From contig NZ_CP063373.1 in the NCBI RefSeq assembly GCF_015160855.1, positions 3,596,001 through 3,660,000 on the forward strand: a stretch of DNA of 64,000 bases, written 5' to 3'. A program made the translations under genes and the position numbers. Origin of the DNA: Streptomyces ferrugineus (lineage in GTDB: Bacteria > Actinomycetota > Actinomycetes > Streptomycetales > Streptomycetaceae). Each line of letters opens with the position of its first letter. The stretch's first letter is position 1. Under the pieces are notes generated by a model. The model saw only the letters and a list, made by a program, of their open reading frames with translations. It did not search any database and was not told where the DNA came from. Positions 55,293 to 63,918 of the stretch are shown piece after piece.

Positions 55293-55327
55293 TTGGTATT
55301 GACCAAGGGTGAGTGCCGTCCTATGGT
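55293..55327 (+). promoter_or_regulatory. Promoter with dre-like operator of the GntR gene
   Basis: -35 TTGACC (55299-55304) and -10 TATGGT (55322-55327) are 17 bases apart. TTGGT-ATTG-ACCAA (55293-55306), a perfect 5-bp inverted repeat with the TGGT-N4-ACCA core of DasR sites, overlaps the -35. It suggests autoregulation. Confidence 0.65.
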
Positions 55328-55403
55328 CGCTGATAAGTGCAACAACCTTTAATAAACAAGGGCGCTAAAACGCCGCCGGGCCACGGCGATTGCGGAGGAC
55401 AGG

Positions 55404-56165
55404 GTGGGGACCACGCAACTGGAATCGGTGCCGGAACCGAAGTACTGGCATCTGAGGACCGTGCTCAGTGAGGCACTGGACTCGGAGTTCACCGTGGGCG
55501 AGATCCTGCCCAACGAACGCGACCTGGCCGCCCGCTTCGGCGTGGCCCGCGCGACGCTCCGGCAGGCTCTCGAACAGCTCGAACTGGAAGGCCGGCTCCA
55601 GCGCCGCCGCGGTGTCGGTACGACCGTCGCCCCGCCGCGCGTGGGCGTGGCCGTCGGCACCGAGCAGCACGCCTGGCCGGGTGCCGAGGACGACGTCTGG
55701 CAACCCACGGACTGCGCACCGGCGGTGCCGCCCGCGTCCGTCGCCGACGCCCTGGAGAGCGGCCGGGACGAGTCCGTGCACATCGTGCGCCGCTCCCGTG
55801 TGACGCACGGCCAGCCCGTCGCCGCCGAACTCCTCTACATCCCGCAGTCGTCGGTGCCCGACCTCTCCGGCATCGACGCCCCCTCCGGAGCGGCACGCGC
55901 GCGTGCCGTGCTGCGCGAGCTGCACCGCCTGGAGCTGGAGGGCCAGGAGAGCGCCGTCGAGCTGGGCTCGGCCCGCGCGGACGACGCGAAGGAGCTGGAC
56001 CGCCTTCCCGGGGCGCCGGTGCTCGTCGTGACCACCCGCTACATCGCCGAGGGCCGCACCGCCGCGCTCTCCGTCGCCACCTACCGCGCGGACACATGCC
56101 GGCTGACCTTCGGTGACTCCGGCGGCGTGGAGATCCACGAGGACCCGGAGCGCCGGGCATCCTGA
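55404..56165 (+). CDS. GntR/UTRA (DasR-like) transcriptional regulator
   Basis: The 253-residue protein has a GntR winged helix (GEILPNERDLAARFGVARATLRQALEQLELEGRLQRRRGVGT) and a UTRA effector domain (VTHGQPVAAELLYIPQ to VTTRYIAEGRTAALSVATYR). DasR-type regulators sense aminosugar phosphates. GGAGGA precedes the GTG by 6 bases. A dre-like site covers its own -35 box. The following ROK gene, in the opposite direction, strengthens the sugar-regulation theme, but the ligand is unknown. Confidence 0.93.
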   Translation: MGTTQLESVPEPKYWHLRTVLSEALDSEFTVGEILPNERDLAARFGVARATLRQALEQLELEGRLQRRRGVGTTVAPPRVGVAVGTEQHAWPGAEDDVWQPTDCAPAVPPASVADALESGRDESVHIVRRSRVTHGQPVAAELLYIPQSSVPDLSGIDAPSGAARARAVLRELHRLELEGQESAVELGSARADDAKELDRLPGAPVLVVTTRYIAEGRTAALSVATYRADTCRLTFGDSGGVEIHEDPERRAS

Positions 56166-56193
56166 CCACGCCGCACCGGCCGACTCACACCAC

Positions 56194-56216
56194 GCCCCGG
56201 ATCCCGTCCGGGGCGC
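56194..56216. terminator. Terminator between the GntR and ROK genes
   Basis: CGCCCCGGA (56194-56202) pairs with TCCGGGGCG (56208-56216), a perfect 9-bp stem with a 5-nt loop, followed by a T-rich GTGTGTTTT. It lies 28 bases after the GntR stop and 62 bases from the convergent ROK stop. Confidence 0.8.
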
Positions 56217-56278
56217 GTGTGTTTTGGGCCGGGGCCCGACCCGGGCGCGTGCCTTGGGTGGGAGCCCGGCGGTGGTGG

Positions 56279-57436
56279 TCAGCGCCGGCCCGTGACGGTT
56301 CCCTCCACCGCGAACAGCTGCTCCTCCACATGGTCCAGGGCCAGCCGCAGCGCGCCCGTCGCCACGGCCGCCTCGCCGAGCAGGGACAGGGCGACGCTCG
56401 GCGGGCGCAGGCAGTAGCGGGCCAGTTCGCGCCGCAGCGGCTCCAGCACGCCGTCCAGTCCGGCCGCCCAGCCGCCGACGACGACCAGCTCGGGGTCCAG
56501 GGCGAGGACGAGCGCGGCCACGTCGTGGACGAGGCGCTGGATGAAGCGGTCGACGGCCGCGCGGGCCCCCTGGTCGCCCTCCCGGGCCTGCGCGAACACC
56601 TCGGCGACGGCGTGCTCGTCGAGCGGGCGCAGCGGCTCGTCCGTGGTGGACAGCAGGGTCTCCGGGGTCGCCTCGCGGCCCAGCAGATGCAGCGCGCCGA
56701 TCTCGCCGGCCGCGCCGCCGAAACCCCGGTGCAACTGCCCGCCGATCAGCGAACCGGCGCCCGGGCTCAGCCCCGCCAGCACGAACACCACGTCGTTCGA
56801 CTCGGTGGCGGAACCCTTCCAGTGCTCGGCGACCGCCGCCGCGTTGGCGTCGTTCTCCACCAGCACCGGGCACTTGAAGGACCGGCTCAGCCGCTCGCCC
56901 AGCCGCAGCCCCGTCCACTCGGGCAGCGCGGCACCCAGGCGAACGGTGCCGTCCGCCTCGACGATGCCCGGCGTCGCGACACCCACGGCCCGCAGTGAGC
57001 TACGGGCGACACCGGCCCGGCGCAGCAGCTCCGCGACCGCCGTACGCACCCGCTCGAGCCGCTCGTCGGCCGGAGCCGTCTCGTCGACGTCCTTGGCGAT
57101 GGAGCCGAGGATCCGGCCGTCCAGGTCGGCGAGCAGCGCGGCGACCCGATGCGCACCGACCTCCACGCCCAGCAGATGACCCGCCTCGGCCCGGAACCGG
57201 AAGCGCCGCGCGGGCCGGCCCTGGCGCCGGACGACGCTCTCGTCCGCCGGTTTCTCGACGACGTACCCCGCCTCGATGAGCCCTTCGACGACGCCCTCGA
57301 CGGTCGGCCGGGACAGTCCGGTCACGCGGGTGATCTCCGTCAGCGTGGCGGCGTCCGTGGCACGCAGCGCGTGCAGCACCACCGCGGAGTTGATCCTTCG
57401 CAGCAGCGAGGGATCCCCGCCGGTCAGCTGCCCCAA
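56279..57436 (-). CDS. ROK-family transcriptional regulator
   Basis: The 385-residue protein has an N-terminal winged helix (LLRRINSAVVLHALRATDAATLTEITRVTGLSRPTVEGVVEGLIEAGYV) and an ROK sugar-kinase-like domain (GVEVGAHRVAALLADLDGRIL, GVATPGIVEADG, ENDANAAAVAEHW). The ROK zinc motif CxCGxxGC is absent (GALHLLGREATPE in its place), so it should be regulatory only. The TTG at 57436 has GGGAGGA 6 bases upstream and gives the usual LGQLTGGDPSLLRR start; this rare start codon is chosen on that evidence over the longer frame. Confidence 0.88.
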   Translation of the reverse strand: MGQLTGGDPSLLRRINSAVVLHALRATDAATLTEITRVTGLSRPTVEGVVEGLIEAGYVVEKPADESVVRRQGRPARRFRFRAEAGHLLGVEVGAHRVAALLADLDGRILGSIAKDVDETAPADERLERVRTAVAELLRRAGVARSSLRAVGVATPGIVEADGTVRLGAALPEWTGLRLGERLSRSFKCPVLVENDANAAAVAEHWKGSATESNDVVFVLAGLSPGAGSLIGGQLHRGFGGAAGEIGALHLLGREATPETLLSTTDEPLRPLDEHAVAEVFAQAREGDQGARAAVDRFIQRLVHDVAALVLALDPELVVVGGWAAGLDGVLEPLRRELARYCLRPPSVALSLLGEAAVATGALRLALDHVEEQLFAVEGTVTGRR

Positions 57437-57546
57437 CGTCCGTCCTCCCAGCTCGTACGCATGTTTGGCGGATCGTACTCGCCGGGGCGGGCCCCGGCGA
57501 GTGCTGAGCGGCGAGGACCTTGCCGAGCGGTCCCGCGCGCGGCGGG

Positions 57547-58209
57547 TCACCCGGGTGCCACGAACCCCGACTCGTACGCCGTGATCACCGCCTGGGTGCG
57601 ATCACGCGCCCCCAGCTTCGCCAGCACCGCACTCACATGGGACTTCACCGTCTCCGTGCCGACCACCAGCCGTGCGGCGATCTCCGCGTTCGACAGCCCG
57701 CGCGCCATCAGCCGCAGCACCTCCGCCTCCCGCTCGGTCAGCCGGGCGCGCTCCAGCACCGCGCGCGCCGCACGGTTACCGCCGTCGTCGCCGTACCGCG
57801 CGGCGAGTTGCCGCACCGACGCGGGGAACAGCAGCGACTCGCCCTCGGCGACCAGTCGCACCGCGTGCACGATCTCGGCCGGCCGCGCCCGCTTCAGCAG
57901 GAAGCCGTCGGCGCCGGCCCGCAGCGCCTCGTACACGTACTCGTCGTTCTCGAAGGTCGTGACGACGACGATCTTCGGCGGATCGTCGACCGTGCGCAGC
58001 ACCGCGCGCGTGGCCTCGATCCCGTCCAGCAGCGGCATCCGCACGTCCATGGCGACCACGTCCGGCCGCAACCGCCGCACCAGCGGTATCACCGCCGCCC
58101 CGTCGGCCGCCTCCCCGACGACCTCGATGTCGGGCTGCGCCTCCAGCACGGCCCGCAGACCGGCGCGTACGAGGGGTTCGTCGTCGACGAGGAGAACGGT
58201 GACCGGCAT
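57547..58209 (-). CDS. NarL/FixJ-type response regulator
   Basis: The 220-residue protein has a receiver domain ([18 protein letters not shown]; phospho-acceptor Asp55 in [13 protein letters not shown]; Lys in [10 protein letters not shown]) and a LuxR-type HTH ([43 protein letters not shown]). It follows its kinase after 14 bases and should share the kinase's promoter. Confidence 0.95.
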   Translation of the reverse strand: MPVTVLLVDDEPLVRAGLRAVLEAQPDIEVVGEAADGAAVIPLVRRLRPDVVAMDVRMPLLDGIEATRAVLRTVDDPPKIVVVTTFENDEYVYEALRAGADGFLLKRARPAEIVHAVRLVAEGESLLFPASVRQLAARYGDDGGNRAARAVLERARLTEREAEVLRLMARGLSNAEIAARLVVGTETVKSHVSAVLAKLGARDRTQAVITAYESGFVAPG

Positions 58210-58223
58210 CGGACAAGCCTAGA

Positions 58224-59393
58224 TCAACTCGTCGGCAGTTCTACATGTACCTGCCAGTCACCCCGGTCGTGACCGGTGCGCGCGTGTCCGCCCAGCAGGG
58301 CGGCGCGCTCGCGGATGCCGCGCAGGCCGCTGCCCCTGCCGGGCCCGGGTATTCCGGCGGTGAGCGGATTGCGGATCTCCAGGGTGAGGGTGCCGTCCGC
58401 GACGGAGATGCGGACCCGGGTCGGCACGGAGCCCGCGTGACGCAGCACATTGGTCAGCGACTCCTGGAGGATGCGGTAGCCCTCCCGCGAGACCGGGCCG
58501 GGCACCGTGTCCAACGCCCCCGTCAGCTCGGCGTCGACCTTCGCACCCGACGCCCGCGCGGACTCCAGCAGCCGGTCCGCGTCCGTGAGCGTCGGGCGGC
58601 TGCTGACCGGGCGCTCGGACTCGCGCAGGACGCCGAGGACGCGCTCCAGATCCTCCAGGGCGGCCCGACCGGTCTCCTCGATGGCGTCCAGGGCCCGCTC
58701 GGTGAACGCCGGATCACCGGCCGCGCGGGCCGCACCCGCCTGGACGACGGCCACGGTCAGGGCGTGGCCGATGGAGTCATGGAGCTCGCGGGCGATGCGG
58801 GTGCGCTCCAGGAGCTGCTCGGTGCGCTCCTCCAGGGCGGCGAGGCGCTCCGCGGGGGAGGGGCCGAGGAGACGCAGGGCGAGTGCGGTGATGAGACGGC
58901 CCGAGATCACCACGACCGCCCCCAGGGCGGCCAGCGACATCGGCACGAGCAGCACGTGCCACCAGCGGTGGCCGCCGAGGAGGGACAGTCCGCCCTCCTC
59001 GAAGTCACCACCGAACGGCGCGGCGACCAACTCCACCGTGGCGAAGACCAGTTGGGCGCTCGCCGTCACCGTCACGTAGCCCAGCAGCAGCCGCGCCTCC
59101 AGCCATACGACCAGCCGCCCCCGGTCGCCCCAGGAAGCGGACGGCGCGACGACGATGCCGGTGCTCCCCTGGTCGTGGCGGTGACCGGTCAGCAGCAGCC
59201 TCGCCTGGAGCCCCTCCACGGTCCGCATCGCGGGCACCAGCCCGGCGGGGACGAGCACCGCGCCCGCCACCACCCAGATCCACCACTCCTCCCGGACGAA
59301 GATGAGCATGGACGGCCCCACGACGGCGATGATCAGGTGCAGCCATCGTGTGTACGTCACCGCCCGGCCGAACGGGCGCAGCAAGCGGACCAT
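58224..59393 (-). CDS. NarL-type sensor histidine kinase
   Basis: The 389-residue protein has an N-terminal set of hydrophobic segments (WLHLIIAVVGPSMLIFV, WWIWVVAGAVLVPAGLVP, LLGYVTVTASAQLVFATVEL and one more), a HisKA_3 dimerisation helix with the phospho-acceptor His in ARELHDSIGHALTVAVVQAGAA, and an HATPase domain (QESLTNVLRHAG, GSGLRGIRERAALLGG). The ATG at 59393 lies 6 bases after a -10-like hexamer with TTGTCAGTG upstream, a RecA-NDp-type promoter. The divergent ABC exporter starts 108 bases away and is the likely target of the pair. Confidence 0.93.
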   Translation of the reverse strand: MVRLLRPFGRAVTYTRWLHLIIAVVGPSMLIFVREEWWIWVVAGAVLVPAGLVPAMRTVEGLQARLLLTGHRHDQGSTGIVVAPSASWGDRGRLVVWLEARLLLGYVTVTASAQLVFATVELVAAPFGGDFEEGGLSLLGGHRWWHVLLVPMSLAALGAVVVISGRLITALALRLLGPSPAERLAALEERTEQLLERTRIARELHDSIGHALTVAVVQAGAARAAGDPAFTERALDAIEETGRAALEDLERVLGVLRESERPVSSRPTLTDADRLLESARASGAKVDAELTGALDTVPGPVSREGYRILQESLTNVLRHAGSVPTRVRISVADGTLTLEIRNPLTAGIPGPGRGSGLRGIRERAALLGGHARTGHDRGDWQVHVELPTS

Positions 59394-59422
59394 TTCGCCA
59401 TCGTGCCAGCCACCACTGACAA
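59394..59422 (-). promoter_or_regulatory. RecA-NDp (PafBC-type) promoter of the two-component system
   Basis: TTGTCAGTG (59422-59414, minus strand), 8 bases, CACGAT (59405-59400), 6 bases, then the ATG at 59393. The hexamer departs from TAnnnT in its first base only. The spacing is identical to the SWIM promoter. Confidence 0.6.
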
Positions 59423-59501
59423 CGGACCTCCCCCGCACGGGGGAGACGATCTCCACCGGCGGGGGAGGAGCGGCCCCCGGCCGGGCGGGCACGCTGCCGC
59501 C

Positions 59502-60422
59502 ATGACCAGCATCGAAGTCCAGGCCCTCACCAAGGAGTACGGCACCCGGCGAGCCGTGGACGACCTCACCTTCACCGTCGTCCCCGGCCGTGTCACCGGC
59601 TTCCTCGGCCCCAACGGCGCCGGAAAGTCCACCACCCTGCGGCTCGTGCTCGGCCTGGACCGGCCGACCTCCGGAACCGCCACCGTCGGCGGCCGCCCCT
59701 ACGCCACGCTCCGCGAACCCCTGCGGCACGTGGGCGCGTTGCTCGAGGCCCAGGCCGCGCACGGCGCCCGCACCGGCCGCGACCACCTGCGCGTCCTCGC
59801 CGCGAGCAACCGCATCCCCGGGCGCCGGGTCGACGAGGTGCTGGAGCAGACCGGGCTCGCGACGGCGGCGCGCCGCAGGGTGAGGACGTACTCCCTGGGC
59901 ATGCGCCAGCGCCTCGGCATCGCGGCGGCCCTCCTCGGCGACCCCGAGGTCGTCATCCTCGACGAGCCGTCCAACGGTCTCGACCCGGAGGGCATCGTCT
60001 GGATCCGCGAGTTGCTGCGCCGGCTCGCGGGGGAGGGGCGCACGGTCCTGGTCTCCAGCCATCTCATGAACGAGACCGCGTCCTTCGCCGACCACCTCGT
60101 CGTCCTCGGCCGGGGACGCCTGCTGGCCGACACCCCCATGCGGGAGTTCATCGACGCGCGCGTGGAACCCCGCGTCCGCGTCCGCACCCCGGACGCCACC
60201 GCCCTCAGGACAGCGCTCGCCCGGCACGGCTACGACGCCGTCCAGCACCGGGACGGGCACTGGACGGTGCGCCACGCGCGCGTGGACGACATCGGCCGCC
60301 TCACGTCCGAGGCCGGCGTGCCCCTCCTCGAACTCGCCGCCGAGGAAGGCACCTTGGAGCAGGCCTACCTCGACCTGACCGCCGCCGAGACCGAGTTCAC
60401 CGCACAGCCCCAGGAGGCCTGA
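59502..60422 (+). CDS. ABC transporter ATP-binding protein (drug-export type)
   Basis: The 306-residue protein has Walker A GFLGPNGAGKSTTLRLVLGL near residue 33, an LSGGQ-like YSLGMRQRLGIAAALLGDP, Walker B VVILDEPSNGLDPEG and the H-loop SSHLMNE. A C-terminal extension matches DrrA/BcrA-like ATPases. It pairs with the permease 3 bases downstream. It is divergent from the two-component system, an arrangement seen for antibiotic-responsive exporters. Confidence 0.95.
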   Translation: MTSIEVQALTKEYGTRRAVDDLTFTVVPGRVTGFLGPNGAGKSTTLRLVLGLDRPTSGTATVGGRPYATLREPLRHVGALLEAQAAHGARTGRDHLRVLAASNRIPGRRVDEVLEQTGLATAARRRVRTYSLGMRQRLGIAAALLGDPEVVILDEPSNGLDPEGIVWIRELLRRLAGEGRTVLVSSHLMNETASFADHLVVLGRGRLLADTPMREFIDARVEPRVRVRTPDATALRTALARHGYDAVQHRDGHWTVRHARVDDIGRLTSEAGVPLLELAAEEGTLEQAYLDLTAAETEFTAQPQEA

Positions 60423-60425
60423 ACC

Positions 60426-61151
60426 ATGGCATTCGCACCCGTGCTCCACGCGGAGTGGCTCAAGATCCGCACCCTCAGGTCCCTTCCGGGAGCACTGCTG
60501 GCACTGTTCACCGTGACGACGGCGTTCTCCGCGCTGGCCGGCTCCGACGGCAGTTCCGAACCGGACTTCGACCCGCTGTTCACCGCGCTGTCGGGCGTCC
60601 TGCCCGGCCAGATCGCCGCCATCTCGTTCGGTGCGCTGGCCGTGTCGTCGGAGTACCACGGGGGTGCGCTCCGGCTGTCGCTCGCCTCGGTGCCGCAGCG
60701 GGGGCGGTGGTTCGCCGCCAAGATGACGGCGATCGCCGTGCCGGCGCTGCTCGTCGGGCTGCTCACCGCGGTCACGTCGTTCGCCGTGGGGCGCGCGGGA
60801 CTCGGTTCGGCGGCGAGCGGGCTCACCACGGCCGAGCAGGTGCGCGCGGTGTCGGGCTGCGGGATCTACCTCATGCTGATGGCCCTGCTCGCGGCGGGCC
60901 TCACCGCCGTGCTCCGCAGCGGCGTGGCCACGCTCTCCGTCCTCGTCCCGTTCATCCTCGTGGTGTCCTTCGTCATCGGCGACGCCGCGGGCACCGTGGC
61001 GGACTTCCTGCCCGACAAGGCCGGCCAGACCGCCCTGCACCAGTCGTACGACGGCACCCTCGGACCGTGGTCGGGCCTGGCGGTGACGGCGCTGTGGACG
61101 GCGGGCGCGCTGGTGGCGGGGGCGTGGAGCGTGCGGCGCCGGGACGCCTGA
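60426..61151 (+). CDS. ABC transporter permease
   Basis: The 241-residue protein has six hydrophobic segments (SLPGALLALFTVTTAFSALAG, IAAISFGALAVSSEYHGG, MTAIAVPALLVGLLTAVTSF, GIYLMLMALLAAGLTAVL, VLVPFILVVSFVIGDAAG, GLAVTALWTAGALVAGAWS). This is the ABC-2-type pattern. With the preceding ATPase it would form a two-gene exporter of unknown substrate. Confidence 0.92.
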   Translation: MAFAPVLHAEWLKIRTLRSLPGALLALFTVTTAFSALAGSDGSSEPDFDPLFTALSGVLPGQIAAISFGALAVSSEYHGGALRLSLASVPQRGRWFAAKMTAIAVPALLVGLLTAVTSFAVGRAGLGSAASGLTTAEQVRAVSGCGIYLMLMALLAAGLTAVLRSGVATLSVLVPFILVVSFVIGDAAGTVADFLPDKAGQTALHQSYDGTLGPWSGLAVTALWTAGALVAGAWSVRRRDA

Positions 61152-61179
61152 CCCGGGCGGGCGCCTGATGCCCCGCCAA

Positions 61180-61209
61180 TTGTCAGTGGCGGCGGCAATA
61201 CTGGATCAC
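61180..61209 (+). promoter_or_regulatory. RecA-NDp (PafBC-type) promoter of the small unknown gene
   Basis: TTGTCAGTG (61180-61188), 8 bases, AATACT (61197-61202), 7 bases, ATG at 61210. The hexamer departs from TAnnnT in the first base. The promoter places the true start at 61210, not at the in-frame ATG 61168 upstream of it. Confidence 0.6.
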
Positions 61210-61623
61210 ATGGACCTCGCGAAGGATCTCGCCCTGACCGACCTGCTGTGCACCGAGGCCTTTCTCCCGGAGCGCGGCAGGACGGAGTTCGCCCGGGGCG
61301 GCCCCGGCTACTACATCACCGAGTTAGGAACAGGCTCGTGGCCGAGCACGGACGACCTCTACGCCTATGAGGCCGCCCTGGTGCAGCGATACGACGAGCG
61401 ATGGGGAACGGCGTCACGTTGGGGGAGCGTGACCTTCATGGAGCGGAGCACACGAGGGGAGGACATAGCCGAGCCCTGGGTCCTGCTCGGCACCCGGGCG
61501 GACGACCTGCGTACTTGGGACGTCCCTGGCAAGGGGCGCTGGGTCAACCTGGCCGTCGCCGACCGGGACCGCGAGGCCCAGCCGGAACTCCTGCTGATGG
61601 TCACCGACATAGCCCCGCCCTGA
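61210..61623 (+). CDS. Small protein of unknown function with a TTA codon
   Basis: The 137-residue protein (MDLAKDLALTDLLCTEAFLPERGRT start) has no recognised domain: a GPGYYITELGTGSW stretch, MERSTRGEDIAEPWVLLGTRADDLRTW, and a strand-rich end. It has a TTA leucine codon at 61324-61326 (residue 39), so bldA may control it. It also has a RecA-NDp-type promoter. The next gene, convergent, is a mismatch DNA glycosylase. I do not assign a function. Confidence 0.75.
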   Translation: MDLAKDLALTDLLCTEAFLPERGRTEFARGGPGYYITELGTGSWPSTDDLYAYEAALVQRYDERWGTASRWGSVTFMERSTRGEDIAEPWVLLGTRADDLRTWDVPGKGRWVNLAVADRDREAQPELLLMVTDIAPP

Positions 61624-61627
61624 CCCG

Positions 61628-62173
61628 TCAGGCCTCCGCCGCCACCCGCAGCCGCCCGTACTCCTCCGCCATCGTCGCCGCCGTCCAGTGCGCGTTCAGC
61701 CCGCTCGGATTCGGCAGGACCCACACGCGCGTGTCGCCGATCGTCCGCTCCTGAGGCCCCACCTGTGCCTTGCGGTCCTCGAAGGCCGCCCTGTAGGCCG
61801 TGACCCCCACGACGGCCAGCCAACGCGGCCGCAGCCGTGTCACCTTCGCCGCCAGCAGCCGCCCGCCCTCGCGGTACTCCTCGGCGCTCAGCTCGTCGGC
61901 CCGCGCGGTCGCCCGTGCCACGACGTTGGTGATGCCCAGCCGGTAGGACAGCAACTCCCCCTGCTCCGACGGCTTCATGAGCCTCGGCGTGAAGCCGGAC
62001 AGATGCAGCACCGGCCAGAACCGGTTGCCCGGCCGGGCGAAGTGATGGCCGGTCGCGGCGGTCATCAGACCGGGGTTGATGCCGCAGAACAGGACGTGGA
62101 GGCCGTCCGCGACGACGTCCGGGACGAGTCGGTCGTGGGCGGCCTCCAGCTCCGCCCGAGTCAAGCGCGCCAT
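61628..62173 (-). CDS. mug: G/U mismatch-specific uracil/thymine DNA glycosylase
   Basis: Mug removes uracil or thymine mispaired with guanine. The 181-residue protein has the family motifs LFCGINPGLMTAATGHHFARPGNRFWPVLH (catalytic Asn in the GINPG loop) and VLPNPSGLNAHW. Its length is normal. It is transcribed away from purB's neighbourhood but in the same direction as purB, with 13 bases between the purB stop region and its start. Confidence 0.93.
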   Translation of the reverse strand: MARLTRAELEAAHDRLVPDVVADGLHVLFCGINPGLMTAATGHHFARPGNRFWPVLHLSGFTPRLMKPSEQGELLSYRLGITNVVARATARADELSAEEYREGGRLLAAKVTRLRPRWLAVVGVTAYRAAFEDRKAQVGPQERTIGDTRVWVLPNPSGLNAHWTAATMAEEYGRLRVAAEA

Positions 62174-62186
62174 GCCGTGAGCGGCG

Positions 62187-63629
62187 TCAGAGGATGGCCC
62201 CGGGCGTGTAACCGGCGGCCTCGGGACGCTGCTTCACGATCTCCTCGACCCGGCCCACGACGACGCCGACCTGGTCGGCCGCGGCGCCCGTGAAGGACAG
62301 CTTGTCGGCCATCAGGGCGTCCAGCGCTCCGCGGTCCAGCGGGATGCGCTCGTCGGCGGCCAGCTTGTCGAGCAGCTCGTTGCGCTCGGCGCCCTGCTCG
62401 CGCATCGCGAGGGCCGAAGCCACGGCGTTCTCCTTGATGGCCTCGTGCGCGAGTTCGCGGCCCACACCCGCGCGCACCGCGCCCATGAGCACCTTGGTGG
62501 TGGCGAGGAACGGCAGGTAGCGGTCCAGCTCACGCGCCACGACCGCCGGGAAGGCGCCGAACTCGTCGAGCACCGTCAGGAACGTCTCCAGCAGACCGTC
62601 CAGCGCGAAGAACGCGTCCGGCAGCGCGACCCGGCGCACCACCGAGCAGGACACGTCGCCCTCGTTCCACTGGTCGCCCGCCAGCTCGCCCGTCATCGAG
62701 GCGTAGCCGCGCAGGATCACCATCAGGCCGTTGACCCGCTCGCAGGACCGCGTGTTCATCTTGTGCGGCATCGCGGAGGAGCCGACCTGGCCCGGCTTGA
62801 AGCCCTCGGTCACCAGCTCGTGCCCGGCCATCAGCCGGATCGTCTTCGCGAGCGACGACGGCGCCGCCGCAAGCTGCACCAGCGCGGTCACCACCTCGTA
62901 GTCCAGCGACCGCGGGTAGACCTGGCCGACCGAGGTGAAGGCCTGCGAGAAGCCCAGGTGCCGGGCGATCCGGTGCTCCAACTCGGCGAGCTTCGAGGCG
63001 TCCCCGCCGAGCAGGTCCAGCATGTCCTGCGCCGTGCCCACCGGGCCCTTGATGCCGCGCAGCGGGTAGCGGCCCAGCAGCTCCTCGACGCGGCCGTACG
63101 CGACGAGCAGTTCGTCGGTGGCCGTCGCGAAGCGCTTGCCCAGCGTCGTGGCCTGCGCGGCGACGTTGTGCGAGCGGCCGGCCATGACCAGCTCGCCGTA
63201 CTCCCCGGCCAGCTTGCCCAGGCGCGCCAGCACCGCCACCGTACGGTCGCGCATCAGCTCCAGGGAGAGCCGGATCTGGAGCTGTTCGACGTTCTCCGTG
63301 AGGTCGCGGGACGTCATGCCCTTGTGCACGTGCTCGTGCCCGGCGAGGTCGTTGAACTCCTCGATCCGCGCCTTCACGTCGTGCCGCGTGACCTTCTCGC
63401 GCTCGGCGATGGAGGCCAGGTCGACGGTGTCCAGGACGCGCTCGTAGTCGGCGATCGCCGCGTCCGGCACCTCGATGCCGAGGTCCTTCTGGGCCCGCAG
63501 CACGGCGAGCCAGAGCTGCCGCTCCAGCTTCACCTTCTGCTCGGGGGACCAGAGCGTGGCGAGCTCGGTGGAGGCGTAGCGTCCGGCGAGGACGTTCGGG
63601 ATGCGGGGCTTGGCGGGCGCAGAAGTCAC
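62187..63629 (-). CDS. purB: Adenylosuccinate lyase
   Basis: PurB splits fumarate from SAICAR and adenylosuccinate in purine synthesis. The 480-residue protein has the superfamily motifs: HKGMTSRDLTENVEQ (His region), AGRSHNVAAQATTLGKRFA, and the signature GSSAMPHKMNTRSCERV. TAAACT at 63638-63643 (minus strand) lies 8 bases before the GTG at 63629, so the transcript is probably leaderless; a GTG at 63635 would add two residues. The upstream open frame to 63893 has no support. Confidence 0.97.
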   Translation of the reverse strand: MTSAPAKPRIPNVLAGRYASTELATLWSPEQKVKLERQLWLAVLRAQKDLGIEVPDAAIADYERVLDTVDLASIAEREKVTRHDVKARIEEFNDLAGHEHVHKGMTSRDLTENVEQLQIRLSLELMRDRTVAVLARLGKLAGEYGELVMAGRSHNVAAQATTLGKRFATATDELLVAYGRVEELLGRYPLRGIKGPVGTAQDMLDLLGGDASKLAELEHRIARHLGFSQAFTSVGQVYPRSLDYEVVTALVQLAAAPSSLAKTIRLMAGHELVTEGFKPGQVGSSAMPHKMNTRSCERVNGLMVILRGYASMTGELAGDQWNEGDVSCSVVRRVALPDAFFALDGLLETFLTVLDEFGAFPAVVARELDRYLPFLATTKVLMGAVRAGVGRELAHEAIKENAVASALAMREQGAERNELLDKLAADERIPLDRGALDALMADKLSFTGAAADQVGVVVGRVEEIVKQRPEAAGYTPGAIL

Positions 63630-63918
63630 GTGCACGGAGTTTACCCGGGGCGCTCCGCGCGCCGTTCCTTCGCCCGGTCCGCGAGACGGATACGAGACGG
63701 ACACCGATGCCCTCGGGCGTTCGGGTGAATTCCCCGGCCGTCGTCGCGTCCCGGTTTCCGGGGGCCTCCACATCTCGTTCATAGTCTGCACGTCGTGGCG
63801 AGTGCGGTCGTGCGGCATCACGGCACCTGCGACGACGTCCCGAATCCCGGCAATCGACACCATCGCGTCAATGACCGACGTCGGCTTCCCCATTCCGCCT
63901 GAGAGAAAGACAACGAGA
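63630..63918. other. Divergent intergenic region between purB and the chaplin-like gene
   Basis: This 289-base gap holds the leaderless purB promoter (TAAACT, 63638-63643). The rest must contain the regulatory region of the rightward gene. A moderately AT-richer stretch near 63770-63800 could be a promoter, but I see no clear -10/-35 pair or palindrome. Confidence 0.5.
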
